Source: Adiantum capillus-veneris (Eukaryota > Streptophyta > Polypodiopsida > Polypodiales > Pteridaceae). From it: a DNA stretch of 64,000 bases. Of the stretch, positions 38,396 through 48,899 are shown one piece after another. The notes below the pieces were generated by a model, which saw only the letters and a program-made list of their open reading frames with translations, was not told where the DNA came from and searched no databases. Positions within the stretch are counted from its first letter, which is position 1, and every line of letters begins with the position of its first letter. The DNA lies in the NCBI GenBank assembly GCA_014529385.2, contig CM043968.1, positions 11,301,148-11,365,147 on the forward strand, written 5' to 3'. The position numbers were made by a program, and so were the translations under genes.

Positions 38396-38514
38396 CTCCC
38401 CCCCTCCAAATTCATGTCATCCCTGACATGACCTGGTTGGAAATGTCGATGCGGTCTTTGTTGTCATTTTTCTTTCTTGTGCTCCACTACTTGTACTATT
38501 TTCAAACCACAACA

Positions 38515-38998
<484 letters not shown>

Positions 38999-38999
38999 T

Positions 39000-39990
39000 C
39001 ATTAGTGACTCCTGTGTTCGTGCATCAAGGTGATCAGAGTTGCATTTGCCACTGTTAGCTTTTGTGTGCTTTGTAAATCATTACACTGCTTCTACTTGAT
39101 ACATGACTTAATTAAAGGCTAACAAACCCCAATTAATTCCCAAGCTAGTAACTTGCTTCAAAAGGGCATTATCCGTCATCATTTGTGATAGATGACCATC
39201 CTCCACTAGCAAAACAAGCAAAGCCACAAGATCCCTCGCCGCTCTGTCTCTCATGGCGCTCACTTCCCTAAGACGAACATCGGCATGTGCTCCTAGAAGA
39301 AGTTCATCTACTAGATGTGGATTTTTAGTGATGCTCAAGTGAAGCATGAGTCGAATGCAATGGCATGGGGCCCTGTGATGGAAGGGGAGTGGGGCCCTGC
39401 GATGGAAGGGGCGTAGGCCGGTAAGAAGAAAATCGGTGCGAGGCTCTGGATGTAGGGAGTCCCTCCCTAGCTCCCACATGGTATGGTCTACTGAGAAAGA
39501 TCGTAGGCCACAAGCTGATGTGGAGCATAGCGGCCAAACAATCCCTTTGTCAAACGAAGGTACTCATCCCTGCAAGGAGAGTGCATGTTGTACCACTGGT
39601 AGAGAAACCTGGATAGATGGGCCGACACCTTTGTAGGTGCAAGAGGACCATGCCTTTTCAAGAGTCGAGTCCACTAGAGGTGACATCCACCCTGGATGGG
39701 GGCCCATCTAGGATGTGAACCAATCAAAGGAAGAATGATTGGGCTACTCCCCAATAGGTGGTCTCTCATCAGACATCTACATTAAAGGTAGGTAAGTAAT
39801 AGGACATCTTACACACATATATACTATTAGACCTAAATAGGGGGTAGTAGTGAATACCTTTAAGTAGTACATATCTCTATCTAATGTATAGAGAGGGTAG
39901 AGATAGATAGTGATTAATTTTTGGTTGCTACTTCTCATAACCTTCAAAAAATTAATACCAAGTAACCACACCTGTGGTTTAGAATATTGT
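39000..39990. other. Non-coding flank of the giant palindromic element
   Basis: No recognisable gene. A short direct repeat ('gatggaaggggag', 'gatggaaggggcg') occurs at 39,377-39,415. The last ~50 bp before 39,995 ('aaaaattaataccaagtaacc' onward) resemble the leader of gypsy element 1 at 32,998-33,050, suggesting the giant element landed in or next to a gypsy fragment. Confidence 0.5.
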
Positions 39991-39994
39991 TTGT

Positions 39995-40265
39995 GGGCCG
40001 TAGCATGTTTAGGTGGTACCAAAAAGGAGTGTCTTGGACACTCCTTTGGAAGGAGATGAAATGGGTGGTGGGTTATTCATTTTCAAATTATACAAAGGAA
40101 AGATAAAATCTTTTTTGGTTGAGAGGCTGGAATTTAGGTGGGCTGAAAATTCCATTTCACTTTAATACTAAAGCTTAAAGTAGCAAACTGCCTACGCATT
40201 TAAATTCCCTCTTGCTGTCACTCCTTTGGGCTCTCTGCAGCACTGCCTCAATGGGTCCCACCGCC
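39995..40265 (+). repeat. Left terminal inverted repeat
   Basis: About 270 bp homologous to the reverse complement of 56,520-56,788. Shared phrases include 'gagtgtcttggacactcctt', 'gggttattcattttca' and 'ctttaatactaaagcttaaa'. It contains the small perfect palindrome 'gagtgtcttggacactc'-like core near 40,028-40,045 and ends where the (TC)n block starts. Confidence 0.9.
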
Positions 40266-40268
40266 TCT

Positions 40269-40273
40269 TGTGC

Positions 40274-40358
<85 letters not shown>

Positions 40359-40406
40359 GACTCCATTGTCGGGATCGTGCAGCGTCTACAGGCTTGCGGG
40401 CTCAGT

Positions 40407-40490
<84 letters not shown>

Positions 40491-40552
40491 TCCATAGCCT
40501 CCATTGTCGGGATCATGCAGAGTCTACAAGCTTGCAGGCTTGCGAGCTCAGT

Positions 40553-40636
<84 letters not shown>

Positions 40637-40727
40637 AGTCCTCCATAGCCACTGTAGGTGCTTGCGGGTGCAACACAAAGCCATATCAACCAACTCCTCA
40701 TTGCCATCCATATTCAGCTTCAAAAAA

Positions 40728-40759
<32 letters not shown>
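40269..40759 (+). repeat. Four (CT)n blocks separated by a repeated 55-60-bp spacer
   Basis: CT runs at about 40,269-40,353, 40,409-40,495, 40,553-40,634 and 40,730-40,759. The first spacers repeat 'tccat(a)g(a/c)ctccattgtcggg' and 'gtctacaggcttg', so block plus spacer has been tandemly amplified. The right arm has two such blocks (56,287-56,378 and 56,430-56,509). Ser-Leu open frames through here are artefacts. Confidence 0.92.
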
Positions 40760-40761
<2 letters not shown>

Positions 40762-40825
40762 AAGTACTATGGCACTGTTCTGACTGTCTTCATTGTCGTG
40801 TCATTAGCATCCTCGCACGTTCCAC

Positions 40826-41625
40826 ATGGAATCACATAATACTGATAACGGTAGTACAAACCCCCTTTACCTTCCTCCATTATCTACTACACACCATATC
40901 CCAAGGGATCTTCTGCCGGGTCTACAAAACTATTGGACTGCAAAGAAGAGGGAACAAAGAAACATGCAAAAAAGGATGGCACAAGCGCAAAAGGATGGTG
41001 ATATTGATGAGCAGGAGGCAAATAAAATCTGTAGGGCAGTTTCTAAGTGTTGGCGTAATCAAACAAACGAGATTTTTGAGGGTCTTCAATGGAGCATTTT
41101 ACAACAACTTCGTAATCATCCAACGTTCTCAGTGTTGCAACCCACATCGGAGATAGTTGGGAGGTTGATTTTTTCTAACACTTGTCATACATTACCTGAG
41201 GTGAAGACTCCTCATTCAACAATGAGCTATTTTTGAAATGTGCTACTGGAATGGGTTTCCCCAATGGACTCAATGGGGCTGACAATGTAATGAGCAATAA
41301 TGATGTTACAAAGGCATTAGGATTTCATCAAAGAAATGTCAAGGGAGCCAGTTTTTGGCTGCAAACTGATATGGAGGAGGGGTCACTTCCCTTAGAGACG
41401 TGTCAACGTCAACAGCATAGGACCATCATCTTAACAATCGAAATTAGAGAAATCGTTTTTCAATTTTGGTCAATGGAAACCTGCATCTCCACCAAACGAG
41501 AAAGATGTCCTTCGAAAGAGAATTGGCAAGAGGGTACATGTGGTGCATTCGGTACATATCCTCGATTTACCTCAGGTATATCAGCCAGAACATCTTCAAA
41601 GTGTGTCACAATGCTTTACTTAGTA
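40826..41625 (+). pseudogene. Element ORF1, left copy (unknown function)
   Basis: Starts MESHNTDNGSTNPLYLPPLS, then AAKKREQRNM-type basic stretch and a helical segment ('GDIDEQEANKICRAVSKCWR', then QTNEIFEGLQWSILQQL). The frame breaks at 41,234, and the continuation (NGLNGADNVMSNNDVTKALG, then HQRNVKGASF) is in another frame. A third frame near the end reads 'VYQPEHLQSVSQCFT' then TAG at about 41,624, just before the satellite. I do not recognise the family. The right-arm copy is the better preserved. A charged coiled-coil-like part could suit a DNA-binding accessory protein, but that is a guess. Confidence 0.7.
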
Positions 41626-41639
41626 ATTTTGGGTGCTTG

Positions 41640-42475
41640 CAAAAGCTTTGAAGTGCGATATAAGTGTCTCTCGTGCTTCAAAGTGCATCACTTAGAGCCT
41701 ACAAATGCTTGAAAGCGCCAAAAAAGTGCATCTTAGTGTGCTTGAAAGCGCTAAAAAGTGCTTCAGAGTATTTCAAAGTGCTTCCAAAGTGCACTAAAGT
41801 GCTTCATGGTGCTTGAAAGTGCCACAAAGTACTTTAGAGTGCTTTCTAAGCTCTAAAGTTCTTTGGAGTGTTGCAGAGTGCCACAAAGTACCTCAGAGTG
41901 CTCTTAAATAGCATTGAAGTGCTTTCAAAGACCCCTTAAAGTGTACTTTAGAGTACTTTCAAGTGCCCAAAAGTGCTTTAAAGTTTGTAGAGTTCTTCAA
42001 CCTGATTCAGAGTGCTTGAAAGTGTCAAAAAATTCATTACAATGCTTCAACGTGCTTCAAAGTGCCACACATTTCTATTTAGTGCACCAAAGTGTCCCAA
42101 AGTGCTTCATAGTGCTTGAAACTGCCACAGAGTGCTTTGAAGTCCCACAAAGTGCTTGAAAGTGCTTTTAAAGTGCCACAAAGTAGTTTAGAGTGCTTCC
42201 AAAATGCACCAAAGTAGTTCAAAGTACTGGTAAAGTGCTTAAGAGTGATATCAAGTGCCACAAAGTGCCTCAGAGTGCTCTTAAAGTGCACTGAAGTGCT
42301 TCAAAGGGCACCAAAGTGCATGACAGGTTTCTTGAAAGTGCCTCGTAGTGTTTGAAATTGCTACAAAGTGTTTTCAAGTGCCCCAAAGTGCTTTAAAGTG
42401 CTACATAGTGCTTAAAAGGGCACCACAGTGCCCCAAAGTGCTTCAAAGTGTTCTCCAAGTGCACTAAAGTGCTTC
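41640..42475 (+). repeat. Satellite 1, left copy (AAGTGC-rich)
   Basis: About 830 bp in which AAGTGC or a one-base variant occurs every 10-20 bp, as in 'aagtgcttcaaagtgc'. Most bases belong to variants of 'aaagtgc(c/t)(a/t)caaagtgct'. It starts within 20 bp of the ORF1 stop and ends about 100 bp before the transposase-like gene. Frames through it are artefacts. Confidence 0.92.
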
Positions 42476-42539
42476 ACTACTAGTGGACGGAAGTTCAACA
42501 ATACAAAAAATTGAAGTAGAAACTATGAATTTCCAGAAA

Positions 42540-44619
42540 TAGATACCAACTCCCACTCTTCACCAACCCCCAATGCTCAACCAACCCCACCTCACTTTGG
42601 TTGAAAAGGTGGAGAAATGACATACCTACTTTTGTGTGGGCCAAAGGTGAAGTCATACCTACTTTTGTGAAAATACACCCCGAGGTGGTAGTAAGTAAGT
42701 GTTGCAACTAGATTTCAGTACTTTATAGTATTTTTAAATGTCTTTTGTGTGGCAGAAGGATTTGTACATGTGGGTTCTAGGAGGCTCATCCTAACATTAG
42801 AATGTCCCTTAGATGCTTTGAGTGTCTGAAGCCATAGTTCGTATACAAGTTGAAGGACCACAACACCTGCTTTTGTGAATACCATGTTCAACTTGTTTAC
42901 TTGAAGGAAGGCTTAAATCAGATGCGCCATGGAAGATATGGGCTACATGGAACTTCATGCTTTTGCAGGTGTCTTGTGTGCAGTCCGAGTGGTGGAATAG
43001 CACAGTGTACATCATCAAAACCACTTTTTCATCCTTGAGAGAAGTATGGGAGTTTGTATTGTATCCAAAGCCAAAAACTGATAGTGCTTTTCATTGTAGC
43101 AAATGTCTTTTGGGAACATGCACTGATTGCGGGATTAAAAGTCTTTTGTTGTGTCCTGTCGAAGAGTGTGATGGTATCTCTAGAATGACTGTCAAGCTTT
43201 TTGACAAGGTTCCTACATAGGAAAAGGATGAAGAAGGTCCAGCTAAATGTTAAAAAGACCTCGTGGTTCAGTAGCTCAGTCCGATGAGTTTCATTTCTAT
43301 GCTCTGAGGGAAACTAGGGAAGTTCATCAAACACAACTACTTGTACAGATGGCAAGCTCAACAGTTCAAGGAGTGTTTGGCCAATTTTTTTAACGATGTA
43401 GTGGTGTCTATAGTGGATTTTGCAGAGAATTACTTCTTCAAGGTGCATAATGAGATCTAGTCAATGCATTGGTATTCATCTCAGGTACAAATCTTTGTTC
43501 ACATTTCATACTTACATGATGCGCGCACTTGGTGCTATACAAAAGATGACTCACTTCCACATCTATGATGATAAGACACATGACACTTTGTTTGTGCAAC
43601 ACTGTTTTCTTCTGCACAACAAATGGCTGACAAGACACGGGTATAATGTCAAGCGACGTTGGGTGTGGTCGGATGGTGCTACGTCACAATTCAAAGCAAG
43701 GCGGCCATTCTATTTTGTTGCACAATTATTCAATATGACAGGTGTCGAAATTACACACAATTTCTTTGCTTCAGGCCATGGAAAGGGTGAACACAATGGG
43801 GCTGGTGCAGTGGTCAAAAGAGCACTCACACACGAGCAATTGAAATCTGATTGGTGGGTGTTGCATAATGATTCAAGCATTGTTGCATTCCTCAATGCAA
43901 CTCTCAGAAATTAATGCCCATAGACAGGCAAGAAAGTCGATCATGCTTTCTGGGAGGTCAAGCTCGATGATGTCAATAGAGTTATAGCGTGGGATTGCAA
44001 GCACATGACATGGTCTTGATGTTGATGCCGTGTCAATGGCTACAGTCAGACGGATATGCACGGACTAAGGCCCAGACTGCTCTCTTGCTTTTGTGGTGCG
44101 TGCATCAAAGGTCAATGGAGGAGATGTGCAAAGATCATGTGCACGGATGGGTATACTTGCAAATACAACCCACAGATACAGATGAAAGCAATGGAGAAGT
44201 GTTGAGCGGGGATGAGGATGAATACGCCCCCATGTATGATGGTCACCATGATTACCTGAGCGATGCCTTGATGGTTGGCTAGAACTTTGCAGTGACTACA
44301 AAGGAGACAGGTGCAGACTTCTACGTCCTCAAAATGCACCAACACAAAGCGCCTAGCCAAAACAGAGGAAAAGGATCAATGGCACAACATTAAGAAAAAT
44401 TCGTATGTGATTGAGGGCCTATTCTATGACAAGGTAAATGACCGAGATGATACTTATGTCCTTTTGGACAACAAGCCCATTGCTCTAATCTACTCCCACC
44501 TGGTGCGAAGCATCATGTTTTCCATGTTCCCGAGGGAAGGTGAGCATAATGTATATGATATGTCAAATGACGTATTCGAGAAAATCTATAACAACATGCC
44601 CTCAAAGGAGAACTTGTAA
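42540..44619 (+). pseudogene. Transposase-like gene, copy A
   Basis: An upstream exon ('DIPTFVWAKGEVIPTFVKIH', ending at 42,694) is followed by a GTAAGT...GGCAG segment (42,695-42,755) that fits a small intron. Then come LKDHNTCFCEYHVQLVYLKE (42,850), HGTSCFCRCLVC (42,945), CSKCLLGTCTDCG (43,098), VDFAENY (43,414), DDKTHDTLFVQHCFLLHNKW (43,567), VWSDGATSQFKARRPFYFVA (43,664) and ASGHGKGEHNGAGAVVKRAL (43,768). The C-terminal part includes 'TYVLLDNKPIALIYSHLVR' (44,450). The Cys clusters and the VDFAEN, SDGAxxQF and HGKG...GAG..VKR blocks match an uncharacterised DDE-like transposase family seen in plants and animals. Asp in the first two blocks could be catalytic; the usual Asp before G-x-G in the third is Asn. 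It has a stop at CCATAG (42,836), a TAG for CAG at 43,457, and frame shifts. Probably not active. Confidence 0.75.
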
Positions 44620-44839
44620 GATTTATCTCGATTATTTGACTTGAGGACTTGGCCAACACTTTTAATAGTAGCTAATAGGTTTTTTTAAAATAAAAAGGAG
44701 ACAATGAACTATATTGAATAGAGTCAGGAAGGATTACATCAAAGCTGAGAGGGGGAGGGATCACCTGACTACTTCCCTCTAAAATCACTCTTGCTAAATA
44801 GCTAGCACTTTTCACAGTAGAGTGATAAAAGACGTCTTT
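44620..44839. other. 3' region of transposase copy A
   Basis: Non-coding. It contains 'cctttttattttaaa'-type sequence (as reverse complement) and a segment repeated beside copies B and C (for example 'ttcactgtagagtgat...' variants near 44,815, 48,750 and 52,115), so it is a conserved part of the element. Confidence 0.6.
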
Positions 44840-45520
44840 TAAAACACTTGAAAGCACTTCGGAGCAATTGACCAGTTGACCAACACTTTACAAATCCCCT
44901 AAACCACTTTACCCGTCCCTTGAAACACTTAAAATCACATATGAGCACTTTACTAGCCCCCTGAACCACTTAACCAGCTCTTTGGACCACTTAACCAGCT
45001 CTTTGGACCACATGACTAGAACTTTTAAGCACTTTATACTACTTGACAAGCACTATGAACCACTTGACCACCCCCTGAACCACTTGGCCAGCACTTTATA
45101 CCACTTGGAAAGCACTTTGAACCACTCAACCAACAATTTGAACCACTGAGCACCATTTACCAGCCCCCTGAACCACTTGACCAGCTCTTTGGACCACTTG
45201 ACCACCTAACTAGCACTTTTAAGCACTTTATACCACTTAAAAATCCCCTTGAAATGAACACCCCCCTGAACCACTTGGACAACACTTTATACCACTTGAC
45301 AAGATCTCTGAACCACCTGACCATCACTTTGAACCACTTGACCACCCCCCTGAACCACTTGGACAACACTTTGTACTACTTGACTACCACTTAACAACCA
45401 CCTGAACCACTTGATCAGCTTATTGGACCACTTAGGACCACTTGACTAGCACTGTTAAGTACTTTGTACCACTTGGACAACACTTTGAACCACTTGACCA
45501 CTTAACCAACACTTAACACC
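44840..45520 (+). repeat. Satellite 2, left copy (CCACTTGACCA/AGCACTTT-rich)
   Basis: About 680 bp built from 'gaaccacttgaccagcactt' variants. On the other strand it reads AAGTGGTTCAAAGTGCT, so it shares its core with satellite 1 but in opposite orientation. It lies between the transposase-like gene and the FCP1-like ORF. Confidence 0.92.
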
Positions 45521-45659
45521 CAATCCAGTTGACAACAGCAAAAACAGTTGACTTGCAAAATTCTTCATAGCATATTCAGGTTTAGATACAAGAACAGTTA
45601 GCTTTACAGGGAGTTAGATTTTTCAAGGAGTGAAGTCAGTTAGTTAGAAGACTGCTCTG

Positions 45660-46554
45660 GCCATTTTTACCGAGGTGTCCGCTCATACTTGGTTGCTGGA
45701 GGTGGCAGTCTCGGTGCAATAATTTTTTGTTGTGCCCGTACTTTTCCATGTGCCAGTGCCCAGTCCAATTGTGTAAGTTCATCCTTCCTGGAATCAAATG
45801 GACATTCCCTAATATTCTTGGCTTTGTCAGGATTCTCAGTCCACTGTATTATAAATGAGGCAACATCCTCCTTGAGGAAATTTTTCCACTACCTCTCATT
45901 TTGCTTTTCTATCCTAGGCAGAATGACAAAGTTACTGGGATCATTGAAGTACATCTTATAGAGGGAATCATGCAGCAGTAAAGTATTAGACTTATTGAAC
46001 TTAGACAAGAGGTACCAAAAGGTTTCTAGGTTTTTGGAAAACATTTGCTTTGGGGGGTTTTCATATTCCCAACTGCTAACATGGCAACAGTTCTGTGCTA
46101 GCCACCCACTCAGACAAGGCTTGGCCTGAGATAGGCACTTGTCCATACCCTTCTCAAGATTGTGGCAGGCACATGACAACCACAAAAAAGTCTTTGCTAT
46201 CTGGCTCAGTCCAAGTAAGAATAATTCTACATCGTTCCATACATAGTAGGTGACGTTATCATCCCCCTTTACTTTGTCAAAGTACAACTTATTTAAATCT
46301 GGGGGTTCCAATCCTTTGTGCTTATCATGCACACAAGCAAGCACATTCTTGAAGTCTACAATTACTGTCAAATCTCTATGGACTGGGAAGTGAGACATTG
46401 GTTCGTAGCAAGGAAGCTGGCGATCAATGTGCTCTACCTCATCAGTGGGCGGTGGGGGTTTTGAGCCAACCACACGAATTTTTACTACAGAGCACAAATG
46501 GACAGAAACTAAGAGAGAAAATTTATATTTATATTTCCGGGAAAAAAGATGCAA
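45660..46554 (-). pseudogene. FCP1-like (HAD/NIF family) phosphatase ORF, left copy
   Basis: A 221-codon frame (46,554-45,889) continues in another frame to about 45,665. HRDLTVIVDFKNVLACVHDK occupies the place of the DxDx(T/V) motif I of CTD-small-phosphatase/NIF domains (here D-F-K-N). 'VELFLLGLSQIAKTFLWLSC' is where the substrate loop normally lies, with EYENPPKQMFSKNLETFWYL and KSNTLLLHDSLYKMYFND as the motif III region (usual LLLDDSPYK). The tail (KEDVASFIIQWTENP, then 'NIRECPFDSRKDELTQLDWA') fits the end of plant FCP1-homology proteins. Such enzymes dephosphorylate Ser, often on RNA polymerase II. Both catalytic motifs are altered, so activity is doubtful. It looks like a captured host gene that now travels with the element. 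Confidence 0.7.
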
Positions 46555-46645
46555 AGCTGTAATCTAAAAACGATTCCATGAAAAAAAAAGATATAAAGCT
46601 GCAATCTAAAAACGATAGCATGAAAAAAAAAGATACAAAGCTGCA
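46547..46645 (+). repeat. Short repeat at the inner end of the left arm
   Basis: About two and a half units of 'gatacaaagctgcaatctaaaaacgatagcatgaaaaaaaa' (about 41-44 bp). The reverse complement is present at 47,355-47,450, marking where the two arms stop being homologous. Confidence 0.75.
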
Positions 46646-46650
46646 AGAAG

Positions 46651-47320
46651 CTAAATTTTCTTGCATGCTCTGGTTTTTGGGGGGAGTATGCCAGTACTCT
46701 TTTTGGGGTCCTGGGATAGCTTGTCCTCCACCTGCTTCTTTTTTTTCTTCCGCATCTCCACCGCTACAAATTGCTGGGTTGATTCCATTTTAGGATCCTC
46801 TGCCTCGGCTACATTGTCCTCCTTACAGGCATCCGTACATGGGAAGCATATTGTGACCACAATGAACACGGTGACCATGATTCGGACATGGGAGGAGACA
46901 AATATACAAAACTAACATTATCTTGGTTGCTTGCGAATGGAGTTGTATCCTTCAGAATGTATCCATCACCACTCTCAACAGTTTTTCCACCCTCAAAGTT
47001 CTTGTATGTTAGCAGCATGGCTTCAAGGTCAAAGACCTCGTCCACATCATGCATGGACAATGCGGAAGCTTCTTTCTCAGTCATTGGCTCAGCTGAACCA
47101 ACACACACAATAAGTCTCCACAATAGATTAGCATAAGTTCTGTTGTATAACATAACCAACCTACCTTCAAGCTCCTCATAAGAATTCCCAAGTGCCCAGC
47201 ATCTTGCTATATGTGGTATCTCCCATTTACAGTTTGGTACAACACACTTGGGATCATTTGCAATGACCACCAAAAAGTAGAACAGATGGTACCTGTGGGC
47301 ACACGACAGCTAAAAGACAC
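46651..47320 (-). pseudogene. Single-copy central gene, unknown function
   Basis: On the - strand, after a possible acceptor (CCCACAG at about 47,290), the sequence reads YHLFYFLVVIANDPKCVVPN, then CKWEIPHIARCWALGNSYEE. A likely intron GTAGGT...GTTCAG (about 47,164-47,094) interrupts it before AEPMTEKEASALSMHDVDEV, then FDLEAMLLTYKNFEGGKTVE. The last part, in another frame, is acidic then strongly basic (VAVEMRKKKKKQVEDKL) like a nuclear targeting signal, and ends at TAG 46,651. I do not recognise the family. It is present only once, at the hinge of the palindrome, and may be the 3' end of a longer gene whose first exons are lost, or be joined by splicing to the FCP1-like ORF that follows in the same direction. 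Confidence 0.5.
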
Positions 47321-47499
47321 CGGCCTCATATTTTCCTAGATAGTTCTTGACCACAACTTTTTTGTATCTTTTTTAGATTGCAACTATGTATCTTTTTTTT
47401 TCATGCTATCTTTTTTAGATTGCAGCTTTGTATCTTTTCTCCCGGCAATATAAATATAAGTATTCTCTCTTAGTTTCTGTCCACTTGTGCTCTATAGTT

Positions 47500-48310
47500 A
47501 AATTTCGTGTGCTCACCGCTCACTGATGAGGTAGAGCACATTGATTGCCAGCTTCCTTGCTACAAACCAATGTCTTGTTTCCCAACCCATAGAGATTTGA
47601 CATTAATTGTAGAATTCAACAATGTGCTTGCTTGTGTGCATGATAAGCACAAAGGATTGGAACCCCCATATTTAAACACGTTGTACTTTAACAAAGTAAA
47701 GGGGAATGATAACGTCACCTACTATGTACGGAGCGATGTAGAATTATTCTTGCTTGGACTGAGTCAAATAGCAGAGACTTTTTTGTGGTCGATGTGTGCC
47801 TACCACAATCTTGAGAAGGGTATGGACAAGTGCCTATCTCAGGCCAAGCCTTGTCTGAGTGGGTGGCTTGTACAGAACTGCTGCCATGTTAGCAGTTGGG
47901 AATATGGAAACCCCCCAAAGCAAATGTTTTTCAAAAAACTAGAAACCTTTTGGTGCCTCTTTCCTAGGTTCAATAAGTATAGCACTTTACTGCTGGATGA
48001 TTCCCTCTATAAGATGTACTTCAATGATCGCAGTAACTTTGTCATTTTTCTTGGGATAGAAAAGCAAAATGAGAGGCAGTGGGAAATTTCCTCAAGGAGG
48101 ATGTTGCATCATTTATAATATAGTGGGCTGAGACTCTTGACAGAACCAAGACTGGTAGTGAATGTCCATTTGATGCCAGAAAGGATGAGCTTGCACAATT
48201 GGACTGGGTACTGGCACAAGGAAAAGTACAGGGACAACAAAAAATTCTTGCACTGAGACTGCCACCTCCAGCAACCAAGTATGAGCGGTCACCTCGGCAA
48301 AAGTGGCCGA
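47500..48310 (+). pseudogene. FCP1-like phosphatase ORF, right copy
   Basis: A mirror copy of 45,660-46,554. The main frame (47,507-48,118) has HRDLTLIVEFNNVLACVHDK (motif I Asp now Glu), 'VELFLLGLSQIAETFLWSMC', GNPPKQMFFKKLETFWCLFP and YSTLLLDDSLYKMYFNDRSN, keeping the LLLDDS motif that the left copy has lost. The frame shifts at about 48,085, after which the conserved tail is damaged by stops. Neither copy retains both catalytic motifs. Confidence 0.7.
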
Positions 48311-48439
48311 TGCAGTCTTCTAACTAACTGACTTTACTGCTTGAAAAAGAAAACTCCTTGTAAAGCTAATTGTTCTTGCATCTAAACCTGAATATACTAT
48401 GAAGAAGTTTGCAAGTCAACTGTTTTTTCCTGCTGTCAA

Positions 48440-48740
48440 CTGGATTGGGTGTTAAGTGTTGATTAAGTGGTCAAGTGGTTCAAAGTGTTGTCCAAGTGGT
48501 ACAAAGTACTTAAAAGTGCTGGTCAAGTGTTCCTAAGTGGTCCAAAAAGCTGATCAAGTGGTGGTAAGTTGGTCCTAAGTGTTCCAAGGAGCTAGTTAAG
48601 TGGTTCAAGGGGCTAGCAAAGTGCTCAGAAGTGCTTTTGCGTGTTTCAAGGGGACTGGTAAAGTGGTTTAGGGGGTTTGTAAAGTGCTAGTCAATAGGTC
48701 AAGTGCTCAGAAGTGCTTTCAAGTGTTTTAAAAGACGTCT
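48440..48740 (+). repeat. Satellite 2, right copy
   Basis: About 300 bp of 'aagtggttcaaagtg(t/c)t(g)gtcaagtg' units, the reverse complement of the left copy but less than half as long. Confidence 0.9.
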
Positions 48741-48899
48741 GTTATCACTCTACTCTGAAAAGTGCTAGCTATTCAGCTGGGGTGATTAGCAGTAATTTTA
48801 GAGGGAAGTAGTCAGGTGACCCCCCCCCAACTTTGATGTAATCCTTCCTGACTCTCTTTAATATAGTTCACTGTCTCCTTTTCATTTAAAAAAAAAGAA

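Noticed and set aside
40175-40839. Ser-Leu and Arg-Glu repeat proteins on both strands (also at 56,088-56,532, 15,791-16,051 and 4,079-4,557)
   Set aside because: They come from (CT)n/(GA)n microsatellites, which are open in several frames at once.
41640-42475. Frames of 70-80 codons within the AAGTGC satellites (also 51.7-52.0 and 54.6-55.3 kb)
   Set aside because: The periodic repeat lacks stops in some frames; the 'proteins' are repetitive and differ between copies.
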